The position numbers and the translations under genes were made by a program. Positions 39,760 through 48,736 of a stretch of 64,000 bases of DNA are shown here, in pieces. Where the stretch lies: NCBI RefSeq assembly GCF_009176545.1, contig NZ_VTOJ01000002.1, forward strand, positions 744,001 through 808,000. The letters run 5' to 3'. The DNA is from Salinigranum salinum (GTDB lineage Archaea; Halobacteriota; Halobacteria; Halobacteriales; Haloferacaceae). The notes under the pieces are model-generated. The model had not been told where the DNA came from. It searched no databases and saw only the letters and a program-made list of their open reading frames with translations. Positions within the stretch are counted from its first letter, which is position 1. Each line of letters begins with the position of its first letter.

Positions 39760-40719
39760 TCACTCGGTGGCCGCTTCGAGCAGGCCCCGCATGTACCCGA
39801 TCGCGAACAGTCGGCCGAGAGTGTGGTAGCCCGGGTTGGAGTTGTCCTCGCCCGCCATCGTCGGGACGTGGTCGGGTCGCATCGGTCCGTCGAACCCGAT
39901 CTCCTCGTACGCACGCATGGCGGCCAGCATGTCCGTCGGCCCCGCGTCGTGCCACGTCTCGACGAACCGGTCGGCGTCGCCCTCGACGTCGCGGAAGTGG
40001 ACGAAGTTGATCTTGTCGCCGAAGTGTCTGATCGCGGCGGGGATGTCGGCACCCATCGCCGCGAAGTTCCCCTGGCAGAACGTGACCCCGTTGTGCTCGC
40101 TGTCGTAGATGTCGAGCACCCGGTCGTACGCCTCGACACTGGTGACGATACGCGGGGTCCCTCGGAGCGACTCCCGCGGGGGGTCGTCGGGGTGGAGTCC
40201 GAGTTTGACGCCAGCCTCTTCGGCGACGGGGACGACCCGTTCGAGGAAGTATTCGAGCGCCTCCCAGATCTGTTCGTGCGTGGCCGCCTCGGCCTCGCCG
40301 CCAGCGGTTCCGGGCATCTTCGCGTTGTCGTACCCCGTGACGTACGAGCCGCCACGCGACTCGATGTGGGCCTCCGTCCGCGCCCAGCGAACCCCCGCCA
40401 TCCAGTCGTAGCAGACGACCGGGATGCCGAGTTCGCCGCAGTCGCGGAGGAACTGTTCGAACACCTCGATGTCCGCGTCCCGTCCGTCGAGACCGAGTCG
40501 CACACGGTCGGAGATCGGGACCGACCCCTCGAGTACCGCGAACTCGAGCCCCGCGTCCTCGAGCCAGTTCGTGAGGCCGAGCAGATCGTCGAACGACCAC
40601 TCTGTTCGGCCGTCGCCGATCTCCAGCGGGTGGATGACCGCCTGCGTGACGCCCATCTGTTTCGCGAGCTGCCAGCGTTCGTCCGGCTTCGGTGGCAGGA
40701 TGAGTGCAGGTTCTACCAT
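39760..40719 (-). CDS. uxuA: Mannonate dehydratase
   Basis: A 319-residue UxuA-family TIM-barrel enzyme that converts D-mannonate to 2-keto-3-deoxy-D-gluconate. Recognisable regions are VCYDWMAGVRWARTEAH, LGLHPDDPPRESLRGTPRI (metal-binding His and Asp), TFCQGNFAAMGADIPAAIRH and KINFVHFRDVEGDADRFVE, and a MRPDHVPTM end. It is shorter than the E. coli enzyme, as is common in archaea and Firmicutes. ATG 40719 follows a clear TATA at 40741-40750. It marks hexuronate breakdown as one function of this island. Confidence 0.95.
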   Translation of the reverse strand: MVEPALILPPKPDERWQLAKQMGVTQAVIHPLEIGDGRTEWSFDDLLGLTNWLEDAGLEFAVLEGSVPISDRVRLGLDGRDADIEVFEQFLRDCGELGIPVVCYDWMAGVRWARTEAHIESRGGSYVTGYDNAKMPGTAGGEAEAATHEQIWEALEYFLERVVPVAEEAGVKLGLHPDDPPRESLRGTPRIVTSVEAYDRVLDIYDSEHNGVTFCQGNFAAMGADIPAAIRHFGDKINFVHFRDVEGDADRFVETWHDAGPTDMLAAMRAYEEIGFDGPMRPDHVPTMAGEDNSNPGYHTLGRLFAIGYMRGLLEAATE

Positions 40720-41353
40720 GGGGAGAGATGCTTAGCTCTCGGATAAATAGCTTCGGAAGTCGACGGCTCCGACGGCGCGTCTCGGTCGATCCGTCGGTGG
40801 CCCGCGCCACGGACCCGTCCACGCTCCACAACTGCCCCGCGAGCCGTGGTAACACACGTCGTGACGTGTCCGACGTGAGCGAACGAGCGATCGGAGCACG
40901 TCGAAAAACGCGCGGAACCGATCGGGCTGCAACGCGAGGGACCGGACCGGTCAGGAACGGCCGTATCAGCCGTGTAACGGTCGATGACACCTCACCGTCG
41001 AACTGTTTCCGTTCCCGACCGACGACACGTCGGACCGCACGTCCGCGGCAGGCGTCGACCAGTACTCGGTTCCGTAACTGGGTAATCGGCTCGTTCGCGG
41101 GAGGAACCGCGCGAAGTTCGACCACCACGCACGGACGTTCAGTCGCCACACCACGACGGACGGTCGGAGACGAACGGTCGAACGTGTCGGTTTCGAGTCG
41201 ATCCTCGGACGTGTGCGCGGTCCGTGGTGATCGCGTGCGGGACGAGAGTCGTCCGACGATGTCGCACTCGCGAGTAGCGAGTGGATCGTCGTCTCCGGCG
41301 GACCGGGGCCGAAGCGAAGAACTATGCCGATCGGTTTCGAAACGATCGACCAG
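40720..41353. other. Divergent intergenic region between uxuA and the UxaA-like genes
   Basis: A 634-base region with no supported gene. At its left end CTATTTATCC on the minus strand (40741-40750) is the uxuA TATA, 22-31 bases from the start. GAGAG and CTCTC (about 40722-40738) flank the transcription start. The middle 500 bases hold nothing recognisable; a plus-strand open frame there has Arg/Ser/Thr-rich, random-looking composition. Confidence 0.55.
41329..41350. promoter_or_regulatory. Candidate operator (GTTTCGAAAC palindrome) before the UxaA-like operon
   Basis: GTTTCGAAAC is a perfect 10-bp palindrome flanked by CGATCG on the left and GATCG on the right, giving a near-symmetrical 21-bp site that ends four bases before ATG 41354. 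This supports starting the gene at 41354 rather than at ATG 41324, which would put the palindrome inside the coding region. Confidence 0.45.
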
Positions 41354-42544
41354 ATGGTACCGACGTTTTCCGGCTACAGACGGCCGAACGGACGTATCGG
41401 CGTCAGAAATCACGTCGCAGTGATTCCGACGTCGGTAGCGTCGAGCAGTGTCGCGTCACGGGTCGCGGCGGACGCGGGGCCGTGGGCACGGGCGACACCG
41501 CACCAGATGGGGACGACACAGCCCGACGCGGCGCGCCGCCAGACCGAGCGCGTACTCGTCGGCGTCGGGCGGAACCCGAACGTGGGGGCGGCGCTAGTCG
41601 TCGAACTCGGCACCGAGGACATCGACGCCGACGCGGTCGCCGACCGCATCGCCGCCGTCGAAACCCCCGTCGAGACGCTCTCGATGCGCGAGGTCGGGGG
41701 AACGACGAACGCGCTCGCCGAGGGCGTCGAACGCTGCCAGGCGCTCAACGCCGAGATCGAAGACGCCCGCCGGGAGGAGGCCGAGGTCTCCGAACTGGTG
41801 TTCGGCGTCGAGTGTGGCGGGAGCGACGCCACCAGCGGTATCGCCGCCAACCCTGCCGTCGGCAACGCCTGCGACCGCCTCGTCGCCGCTGGCGGAACCG
41901 CCTGCTTCAGCGAGACCCCCGAGTTCATCGGCGCCGAACACCTGCTGGCGGATCGCTGCGTCGACGACGCGGTGCGCAAACGCCTCCTAGAGCGCGTCGA
42001 GCGCCGCGAGAACATGGCCAAACTCATGGGCGTCGACATCCGCGAGGCCCAGCCGTCGCCGGGGAACAAGGAAGGGGGGCTGACGACGATCGAGGAGAAG
42101 AGCCTGGGGGCGATCTCGAAGGGCGGAACCACACCCGTCCGGGGGATCGTCGACTACGGCGAGGAACTGCCCGTCGGTGGTGGGCTCGTCCTGATGGACA
42201 CGCCCGGCTACGACGTCGAGAGCGTCGTCGGCAAGGTGGCGGGCGGCGCGCAAGTGATCGCGTTCACCACGGGGAGAGGCAGCACCACCGGCAACCCCAT
42301 CGCCCCCGTCATCAAGGTCACCGGCAACCCGAACTGCTGGGAACGGATGTCGAACAACATGGACGTGAACGCCTCGACGGTGTTCGACGGCGAGTCGCTC
42401 GACACCGTGGGCGAACGCGTCTACGAGAAACTGATCGCCGTGGCCGACGGCCACCTCACAGAGGCCGAACACCGCCGCCTCGAGGAGTTCGCCATCAACG
42501 AGATCCAGCCGAACGAACTCGCCGAACTGGAGGTGCGCGGATGA
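41354..42544 (+). CDS. UxaA/GarD-type dehydratase large subunit, paralogue 1
   Basis: A 396-residue protein of the altronate/galactarate dehydratase C-terminal family. The start MVPTFSGYRRPNGRIGVRNH matches family N-termini. It keeps the second and third family motifs: FGVECGGSDATSG (Cys154), NPAVGNACDRLV, PEFIGAEHLL, FTTGRGSTTGNPIAPVIKV and the NMDVNAS end. It has lost the first motif: where the family has HGC and GLGCE, it reads PHQMGTTQ and ELGTE. The gene at 42855 has the reverse pattern, so the two probably complete one another. Reaction by analogy: dehydration of altronate or galactarate. Confidence 0.9.
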   Translation: MVPTFSGYRRPNGRIGVRNHVAVIPTSVASSSVASRVAADAGPWARATPHQMGTTQPDAARRQTERVLVGVGRNPNVGAALVVELGTEDIDADAVADRIAAVETPVETLSMREVGGTTNALAEGVERCQALNAEIEDARREEAEVSELVFGVECGGSDATSGIAANPAVGNACDRLVAAGGTACFSETPEFIGAEHLLADRCVDDAVRKRLLERVERRENMAKLMGVDIREAQPSPGNKEGGLTTIEEKSLGAISKGGTTPVRGIVDYGEELPVGGGLVLMDTPGYDVESVVGKVAGGAQVIAFTTGRGSTTGNPIAPVIKVTGNPNCWERMSNNMDVNASTVFDGESLDTVGERVYEKLIAVADGHLTEAEHRRLEEFAINEIQPNELAELEVRG

Positions 42545-42858
42545 AGGGCGAGGTGCTCGACGACGTGGCGCTGCTCATGACCGAGCGGGACGCCGTCGTC
42601 ACGGCGGTCGACGATCTGGCGGCGGGACACGAGGTGCACGTCGACGACTACACGGTCACGCTCGCCGACGACGTCCCGTTCGGTCACAAGTTCGCCATCA
42701 GGCCGATCGGGCGCGGCGACGACGTCGTGAAGTACGGCGAGGTGATCGGTCGGGCGACGGTCGACATCGCGCCGGGCGACTGGGTGCACACCCACAACTG
42801 TGAGAGCACCCGCGGGCGTGGCGACCTCGAAGCCGCCACCGGGGGTGGCGGCGAATGA
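42541..42858 (+). CDS. UxaA N-terminal-type (SAF domain) small subunit
   Basis: A 105-residue SAF-domain protein equivalent to the N-terminal part of E. coli UxaA. It has LMTERDAVVTAVDDLAAGHE, the FGHKFAIRPIGRGDDVVKYG block, and the ending GDWVHTHNCES with a conserved His-Asn pair. It overlaps both neighbours by ATGA (ATG 42541 and ATG 42855), implying equimolar production with the two large paralogues. In bacteria this domain is fused or separate; here it is separate. Confidence 0.92.
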   Translation: MKGEVLDDVALLMTERDAVVTAVDDLAAGHEVHVDDYTVTLADDVPFGHKFAIRPIGRGDDVVKYGEVIGRATVDIAPGDWVHTHNCESTRGRGDLEAATGGGGE

Positions 42859-43982
42859 CCGCCTCCGGCGAGGCGGCGACGCGAGCGGTGCGGTTCGAGG
42901 GGTACGACCGCGGTGGGGGACGCGTCGGCGTGCGGAACCGGGTGCTCGTGTTGCCCTCGGTGATCTGCTCGCACGTGGTCGCCGACCGCATCGCCGAACG
43001 GGTCGAGGGGGCGGTGAGCGCGCCGCACGACCACGGCTGTGCACAGATCGGGAGCGACAACGACCAGACGCGGCGGACGTTCCTCGGCACCGCCACCAAC
43101 CCGAACGTGGCGGGGACGGTCGTCGTCGGCCTCGGCTGCGAGGTCATCCAGTCGGACAGCCTCGCGGCCGACCTCGCCGACCGTGGTGCGAGGGTGCGCG
43201 AGCTGTCGATCCAGGACGTCGGCGGCACCGACGAGTGCGTCGAACAGGGGGTCGAGCTGGTCGAGGGGCTCCGACGCGAGGCCGAACGGACCGAACGCCG
43301 GCCCGCGAGCCTCGCGGATCTCACGGTCGGCGTCGTCAGCAGCGACCTGCGCGAGTCGACCGTCGACGTCGCCGACCCCCTCGTCGGGGCGTTCGTCGAC
43401 CGGGTCGTGGGGGCGGGCGGGCGCGTCGTCGTCGCCGGGAGCGAGCGGCTGACGACGCACATCGACGCGGCGACCGCGGCCGCCGCGACCGACGCCGTCG
43501 CCGCCGGCGTCGACCGACTCGTCGAACGACACCGGAACCAGCCGTCGAAGGCCGCACGGCTCGCGAGCGAGGCGAGTGGACTCCCGTTCGAGACGGTCAC
43601 GCGGGCGTGGGGGAGCGGCCCCATCGACGAAGTCGTCCGCTACGGCGACCAGGTGGAGATCGACACCGGGCTGGCCGTGCTGGACGCCCCCTCGCGATTC
43701 GAGGAGGCCGCGACCGGCCTCGCCGCGGCCGGGGCACAGCTCGTCGTCCACGTGACGGAAGACGGCATCCCCGCGGGCCACCCGATCGCGCCGGTGCTCA
43801 AGGTGTCCGGCGACGCCGACACGGTCGCGGCGCTCCCCGACGATATCGACGTCGACGCGACGGCGACGGACGTGGACGGCCTGACCGAACGGGTGCGCAC
43901 GGTCGCCGACGGCGAACCGTGCTGTTCGGAGCGCCACGGGCTGACCGAGTTCGCGATCACGCGCGTCGGGCCCTCCATGTGA
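42855..43982 (+). CDS. UxaA/GarD-type dehydratase large subunit, paralogue 2 (complementary motifs)
   Basis: A 375-residue member of the same family as the gene at 41354. It keeps the first motif set, PHDHGCAQIGSDNDQTRRTF (Cys62) and VVGLGCE (Cys95). Where the family has CGGSD it reads VVSSDLRES, and where the family has the TGRG block it reads HVTEDGIPAGHPIAPVLKV. Alone it is unlikely to be a working dehydratase; with paralogue 1 and the SAF subunit it could form a complete site. It overlaps the SAF gene by ATGA. Confidence 0.87.
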   Translation: MTASGEAATRAVRFEGYDRGGGRVGVRNRVLVLPSVICSHVVADRIAERVEGAVSAPHDHGCAQIGSDNDQTRRTFLGTATNPNVAGTVVVGLGCEVIQSDSLAADLADRGARVRELSIQDVGGTDECVEQGVELVEGLRREAERTERRPASLADLTVGVVSSDLRESTVDVADPLVGAFVDRVVGAGGRVVVAGSERLTTHIDAATAAAATDAVAAGVDRLVERHRNQPSKAARLASEASGLPFETVTRAWGSGPIDEVVRYGDQVEIDTGLAVLDAPSRFEEAATGLAAAGAQLVVHVTEDGIPAGHPIAPVLKVSGDADTVAALPDDIDVDATATDVDGLTERVRTVADGEPCCSERHGLTEFAITRVGPSM

Positions 43983-44077
43983 GGGGGCTCGGAGCGCGCC
44001 ATTCGAGCGCTCCCCGGAACGGGCTCGCCGGCCACCCATGGGCGACCGACAGCCGGCCACCGCGGTCCGGCACGTGA

Positions 44078-44119
44078 CGTGAATCACGGAGGAGACGACC
44101 GCTGAGAGCGGTTCCTTTA
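44078..44119 (+). promoter_or_regulatory. Promoter and CGTGA-A-TCACG site of the LarA-type gene
   Basis: CGTGAATCACG (44078-44088) is an 11-bp inverted repeat. TTCCTTTATG at 44110-44119 is a TATA-like element 32-41 bases before ATG 44151. The repeat sits upstream of the TATA, an activator-like position. Confidence 0.4.
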
Positions 44120-44150
44120 TGTCGCTCCGTCCGGGAGAGAACGACAACAC

Positions 44151-45497
44151 ATGACCGAATCCGGAGACCCTACCGTCGGCCCGATCCCCGAGGAGACCGT
44201 CCTCGACGCGTGCGGCGACCGAACCCTCCCGAAGATGGGCATCGTCGAGCAGCTGTGGGAGACGGACCCGATCCCGACCGACGAGATCGAGTCGGTGGCC
44301 GCCGACGCCGTCGGCGACCTCGCCCTCGACGAGATCCCCGACGGCGGCGAGGTCGCGGTCGGTGCGGGGAGCCGGGGGATCACGAACCTGCCCGCGATCG
44401 TCCGCGGCGTCGTCGGCGGGTTACAGTCGCGCGGTTACGAGCCGTTCGTCTTCCCCGCGATGGGGAGCCACGGCGGCGCGACGGCCGAGGGACAGCGCGA
44501 GAAACTCGACGCGCTCGGGGTGAACGAGGAGAGCGTCGGCTGTGAGATCAGAGCGACGATGGAGGTGACGGAGATCGGTCGAACGCCGGAGCGGAACGTC
44601 GCGGTCGTGGCCGACGCGAACGCGGCGGCCGCCGACGCCATCGTCCCGGTCAACCGGGTCAAACCCCACACCGACTTCGACGGGCACGTCGAGAGCGGGC
44701 TCTCGAAGATGATCGTCATCGGGATGGGCAAACAGCGCGGTGCGAAGTTCGCTCACGAGGGGGCGGTGAACTGGAGCTTCCGGGAGATGATCCCACAGAT
44801 CGCCTCGCTGCACCTCGAGAACCTCCCCATCGTCGGCGGGATCGCCATCGTCGAGGACCAGCACGACGACACGGCCATCCTCGAGGGCGTTCCCCCCTCC
44901 GGCTTCCTGAAGCGCGAGGCGGAACTGCTCGAGATCGCCTACGACATCATGCCGACGCTGCCGTTCGACGACCTCGATCTCCTCGTCGTGGACCAGATGG
45001 GCAAGGACATCAGCGGCTCGGGTATGGACACCAACGTGATCGGGCGGCGTGGCTACGGCTTCGAGGGCGAACCAACCGACGCGCCGTCGATCAAGCGTAT
45101 CTTCGTCCGCTCGCTCACCGCTCCCTCGCACGGGAACGCGACGGCGCTCGGGATGGCCGACTTCGTCCACCGGGATCTGATCGCCGACACCCAGCTGTAC
45201 AAGGCGGTGATCAACACGCTCACGGCGAGCACGCCGCGTGGCGCGCGCGTCCCGCCGATCATGGAGACCGACCGCGCCGGCTTCGTCGCGGGGATCTCGA
45301 CCGTCGGCATCGTGGACACGGACGACCTCCGGGTCGTTCGGGTGACCGACACGATGCGGCTGGAGCGGCTGTACGCCTCGGCCGCGCTCGTCGAGGAGGC
45401 GCGCGATCGCGACGACCTCCGCGTCGTGCGCGAGCCCGAGCCCGTCGCGTTCGACGACGAGGGACAGTTCGTGGCACCGTCGCCGGATCTCCACTGA
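44151..45497 (+). CDS. LarA-family (nickel-pincer lactate racemase-like) protein, copy 1
   Basis: A 448-residue DUF2088/LarA-family protein, a group that racemises or epimerises 2-hydroxyacids using a nickel-pincer nucleotide. Family regions are VGAGSRGITNLPAIVR, FPAMGSHGGATAEGQRE, VNRVKPHTDFDG and LSKMIVIGMGKQRGAKFAHE, which supply the conserved His and Lys residues. The C-terminal half keeps MGKDISGSGMDTNVIGR. It is not necessarily a lactate enzyme; sugar-acid epimerisation fits the locus better. Cofactor genes larB, larC and larE are not in the window. A close paralogue lies at 55055-56347. Confidence 0.85.
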   Translation: MTESGDPTVGPIPEETVLDACGDRTLPKMGIVEQLWETDPIPTDEIESVAADAVGDLALDEIPDGGEVAVGAGSRGITNLPAIVRGVVGGLQSRGYEPFVFPAMGSHGGATAEGQREKLDALGVNEESVGCEIRATMEVTEIGRTPERNVAVVADANAAAADAIVPVNRVKPHTDFDGHVESGLSKMIVIGMGKQRGAKFAHEGAVNWSFREMIPQIASLHLENLPIVGGIAIVEDQHDDTAILEGVPPSGFLKREAELLEIAYDIMPTLPFDDLDLLVVDQMGKDISGSGMDTNVIGRRGYGFEGEPTDAPSIKRIFVRSLTAPSHGNATALGMADFVHRDLIADTQLYKAVINTLTASTPRGARVPPIMETDRAGFVAGISTVGIVDTDDLRVVRVTDTMRLERLYASAALVEEARDRDDLRVVREPEPVAFDDEGQFVAPSPDLH

Positions 45498-45530
45498 CTC
45501 CGAGGCGGATCGAGAGACCGCCGAGGTGGG

Positions 45531-46742
45531 TCAGACCGTGATGTTCTGCCCGGTCTCGTCGTCGAACAGGTGCATCTTCGACCGATCGATCCGCAGTTCG
45601 GCGAACTCGTCTTCGCGCACCTCGCTGGCCGGCGAGACCCGAGCGGTGAACTCGTACTCGCCCGCGGCGGTCGGCGAGAGGGTGAGGTACTTGTCGGAGC
45701 CCATCGGCTCGATCACTCTGACGTACGCCTCGATCGTGTTCGCCGGCGTCGCGGCGTCACCAGCGAGTGCCGCGTCGTTGATGTCTTCGGGACGGATCCC
45801 GAGCGTCAGCGACGCCGGATCACCCCCCCATCGATCGACGGTGGCCGCGAGGTCGTCCGTGAGTTCGATCTGGAACTCGTCGGTCTGAGCCCGGTAGCCG
45901 CCGTCGTCCAGCGGGACGATGTCGGCGGGCAGGAAGTTCATCGGCGGTTCGCCGATGAACCCCGCGACGAACCGGTTCACCGGCTCGTCGTACAGTTGCT
46001 GGGGCGGTCCGAGCTGCTGGAGCCGACCCTGATTGAGCACCGCCACACGGTCGCCGAGCGTCATCGCCTCGGCCTGGTCGTGGGTGACGTAGATCGTCGT
46101 CTTCTCGACGCGCTTGTGGATCTCGTTGAGTTCGGTCCGCATCTGGACGCGGAGCTTCGCGTCCAGGTTCGACAGCGGCTCGTCCATCAGGAACACGGAC
46201 GGCTCCCGGACGATCGCTCGTCCGAGGGCGACGCGCTGTTGCTGGCCGCCGGAGAGCGCGCTCGGCTTCCGGTCGAGGAGTTCGGATATCTCCAGCAGGT
46301 CGGCGGTGTGTTCGACGCGCTCGTCGATCTCGTCCGACGGGTAGTTCCGGATCCGGAGCGGGAACGAGAGGTTCTCCCGGACGGTCATGTGTGGGTACAG
46401 CGCGTAGTTCTGGAACACCATCGCCACGCCCCGTTCGCGTGGTTCCAGACCACTCACGTCCTCGTCTTCGATCCAGATCCGTCCCTCGGTCGGGGTTTCG
46501 AGCCCCGCGACGGTGCGGAGCGTCGTTGTCTTCCCACAGCCCGACGGCCCGACGAGCACGAGGAACTCCCCTCGTCGGATGTCGATGGAGAGGTCGTCGA
46601 CCGCCAGCACCCCTCCTTCGTCGTCGTCGTAGACCTTGCTGAGGTCGTCGATCCGGACGTTGATCTCCTCGTCCGACTGGGCCGCGTCGGTCTGTACGTC
46701 GCTCGTATCGGCTGCCTTGGAACTCTGTGTCGTGTCGCTCAT
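45531..46742 (-). CDS. CUT1 sugar ABC transporter ATP-binding protein
   Basis: A 403-residue MalK/UgpC-type ATPase. It shows Walker A GPSGCGKTT, Q-loop FQNYALYPH, signature LSGGQQQRVALGRA, Walker B VFLMDEPLSNLDAK and the switch His in YVTHDQAEAM. The last 150 residues are the regulatory TOBE-type domain (LTLGIRPEDINDAAL). It energises the two permeases upstream in the same operon. The C-terminus fits carbohydrate importers for oligosaccharides, glycerol phosphate or sugar acids. Confidence 0.96.
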   Translation of the reverse strand: MSDTTQSSKAADTSDVQTDAAQSDEEINVRIDDLSKVYDDDEGGVLAVDDLSIDIRRGEFLVLVGPSGCGKTTTLRTVAGLETPTEGRIWIEDEDVSGLEPRERGVAMVFQNYALYPHMTVRENLSFPLRIRNYPSDEIDERVEHTADLLEISELLDRKPSALSGGQQQRVALGRAIVREPSVFLMDEPLSNLDAKLRVQMRTELNEIHKRVEKTTIYVTHDQAEAMTLGDRVAVLNQGRLQQLGPPQQLYDEPVNRFVAGFIGEPPMNFLPADIVPLDDGGYRAQTDEFQIELTDDLAATVDRWGGDPASLTLGIRPEDINDAALAGDAATPANTIEAYVRVIEPMGSDKYLTLSPTAAGEYEFTARVSPASEVREDEFAELRIDRSKMHLFDDETGQNITV

Positions 46743-46830
46743 GATCTGCGTGTCTGGTGAGTCGGGTGGGTCACGTGAGCCGGGCGTCCCGTGGTCGTGG
46801 CCCGGGTGTCGGGCGTGGGCGCGGTGACGG

Positions 46831-47706
46831 TCATTGTTTCAGTGCCCCCGCGGTCAGTCCGCTGACGATGTACCGCTGGAACGCCATCACCACGAACACG
46901 GTCGGGATGATCGCCAGGACACAGGCGGCCGCCAGGGACGCCCAGGCGACCGAGACGTCGCCGACGAACCGGTAGACGGCCACGGAGATGGGCTGTGCGG
47001 CCAGCGTTCGGGTCACGATCAACGAGAACAGGAACTCCCGCCACGAGTAGAGGAACGTCAGGATGCCACACGCGGCCAGGCCGGGACGGGCGAGCGGGAG
47101 CACGACGTGACGGAACGCCTGTAGGTAGGTACAGCCGTCGACGCGCGCCGACTCGTCGAGTTCCTGTGGGATGGAGATGAAGAAGTTCCGCATGATGTAC
47201 ACCATCAGCGGCAGCCACAGGTACACCTGCGCGATGATCACGCCGGGGATGGTGTTGAGTAGCTCCAGCTCCGACATGATCCGGTAGTACGGGATGATGA
47301 GCCCGATCGGCGGGAACAGCCGGGAGAACAACACCCCGACGAACAGCGCGGTGTCGAACCGGAACCGGAACCGGCTGAAGGCGTACCCCGCCGGGACCGC
47401 GAGCGTCAGGACGATCACGGTCGTCGTCGTCGAGATGACGATACTGTTGACCATCGCTCGCCAGTAACTCTGTTCGATCAACACGTTGTAGTACGACGCC
47501 AGCGTCGGCTCCCGCGGGAGGACGCTGAGGTTGTACACCGCCTCGTTGGTCTTCAACGACGTCAACACCTCCCAGAGGAGCGGGGCGACCACGATGAACA
47601 CGGAGAGGGCGAGGACGAGGTGGACGACCATCGGCCCCTCGACGACGTCCCAGAACCGCTGGCGAGTCCGGTAGTCGATCCACTCGTAACTCTCTTCGGT
47701 GCTCAT
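46831..47706 (-). CDS. CUT1 ABC transporter permease (MalG-like)
   Basis: A 291-residue inner permease with six membrane helices and the EAA loop PQELDESARVDGCTYLQAFR followed by VVLPLARPG, which docks on the ATPase. The N-terminal helix (VVHLVLALSVFIVVAPLLW) and the C-terminal QRYIVSGLTAGALK end are typical of MalG/UgpE partners. It lies between the second permease and the ATPase gene, with gaps of 73 and 88 bases. Confidence 0.95.
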   Translation of the reverse strand: MSTEESYEWIDYRTRQRFWDVVEGPMVVHLVLALSVFIVVAPLLWEVLTSLKTNEAVYNLSVLPREPTLASYYNVLIEQSYWRAMVNSIVISTTTTVIVLTLAVPAGYAFSRFRFRFDTALFVGVLFSRLFPPIGLIIPYYRIMSELELLNTIPGVIIAQVYLWLPLMVYIMRNFFISIPQELDESARVDGCTYLQAFRHVVLPLARPGLAACGILTFLYSWREFLFSLIVTRTLAAQPISVAVYRFVGDVSVAWASLAAACVLAIIPTVFVVMAFQRYIVSGLTAGALKQ

Positions 47707-47779
47707 CGTGACCGCCTCCGGGCGCGGGTCGGATCGGCCGGTGAGAGCGGTCTCCCGTCGAGGACGGTGGTGTTACCCG

Positions 47780-48733
47780 TCATTCGTCGATCCCTCCGAT
47801 TATCTGCGTCACGTAGAAGAGGGCCACGAGCACGGTGACGCCGACGAGGAAGACGGCGACGGCAGCCGCGTAGCCGAAGTTGAAGTTCACCATGCCGGTG
47901 CGGTAGATGTGGATGCTCAGCACGGTCGTCCGCTGTCCCGGCCCACCCCGCGTCATGGGGAAGATGATGGCGAACGCGCGGAAGGCGAACATCCAGGTGA
48001 TCAGCCCGACGATCGCGAAGTACGGCCGGAGTCTCGGGAGCGTCACGGCGCGGAACGCCTGCAGCGTCGTGGCGCCGTCGACGCGGGTCGCGTCGTAGAG
48101 GTGGTTCGGGATGGACTGCAGCCCTGCCAGGAACACGACCATCGCGAACGGCATCCGCGCCCAGGCGTCGACCAGCATGACCAGGAGCATCGCCCGGTCG
48201 CCGTTCGCGAGCCAGGCGACCGGATCCGCGACGAGCCCCGAGCTCACCAGAATCAGGTTCAGCAGGCCGAACTCGTTGCCCTGCAGGATCCACCGCCAGA
48301 TCAGCGCGACCACCGCGATGGGGATCGCCCACGCGAACATCAGGACCGTCGAGTAGACGTTCCGAAGCCAGCGACGGCGGACGTGGTTGATCCCGAGGGC
48401 GATCGCGAGGCCGCTCGTCGTCGAGACGATCAGCGACCCGGTGGAGTAGACCAGCGTGTGCTGGAAGTAGCTCCAGAACTCCGCGGACTGGAACATCGTC
48501 GTGTAGTTGCGGAACGCGACGAACCGCGGATCGATCCCCGGTAGCGTCAGGAACACCGACTGATAGAACAGGAACGCGACCGGGTAGACGAAGATGACGA
48601 AGATGACGAGCAGTGCTGGCCCCATCGTGATGGCGAGCACGTGGTCGTTCGCGAACCGCGAGAGTCGAGACCGGAGGCTGCCGTCGTCGCGGCCGAAGCC
48701 GCGTTCCCGCTCGTGGGGGGTTTCCGTCGCCAT
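47780..48733 (-). CDS. CUT1 ABC transporter permease (MalF/UgpA-like)
   Basis: A 317-residue permease with six or seven helices and the EAA loop LYDATRVDGATTLQAFRAVT followed by LPRLRPY. The first helix is ALLVIFVIFVYPVAFLFYQS. With the MalG-like protein it forms the translocation pore. Its start lies four bases after the stop of the binding-protein gene, so the two are co-transcribed. Confidence 0.95.
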   Translation of the reverse strand: MATETPHERERGFGRDDGSLRSRLSRFANDHVLAITMGPALLVIFVIFVYPVAFLFYQSVFLTLPGIDPRFVAFRNYTTMFQSAEFWSYFQHTLVYSTGSLIVSTTSGLAIALGINHVRRRWLRNVYSTVLMFAWAIPIAVVALIWRWILQGNEFGLLNLILVSSGLVADPVAWLANGDRAMLLVMLVDAWARMPFAMVVFLAGLQSIPNHLYDATRVDGATTLQAFRAVTLPRLRPYFAIVGLITWMFAFRAFAIIFPMTRGGPGQRTTVLSIHIYRTGMVNFNFGYAAAVAVFLVGVTVLVALFYVTQIIGGIDE

Positions 48734-48736
48734 GGC

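Noticed and set aside
41324..41353. Upstream ATG as the start of the first UxaA-like gene
   Set aside because: It would place a near-perfect palindrome inside the coding region and add ten residues absent from the usual family N-terminus.
40704..41423. 239-codon plus-strand frame between uxuA and the UxaA-like genes
   Set aside because: Its composition is Arg/Ser/Thr-rich and random-looking, it starts inside the uxuA 5' end and it overlaps the UxaA-like start.
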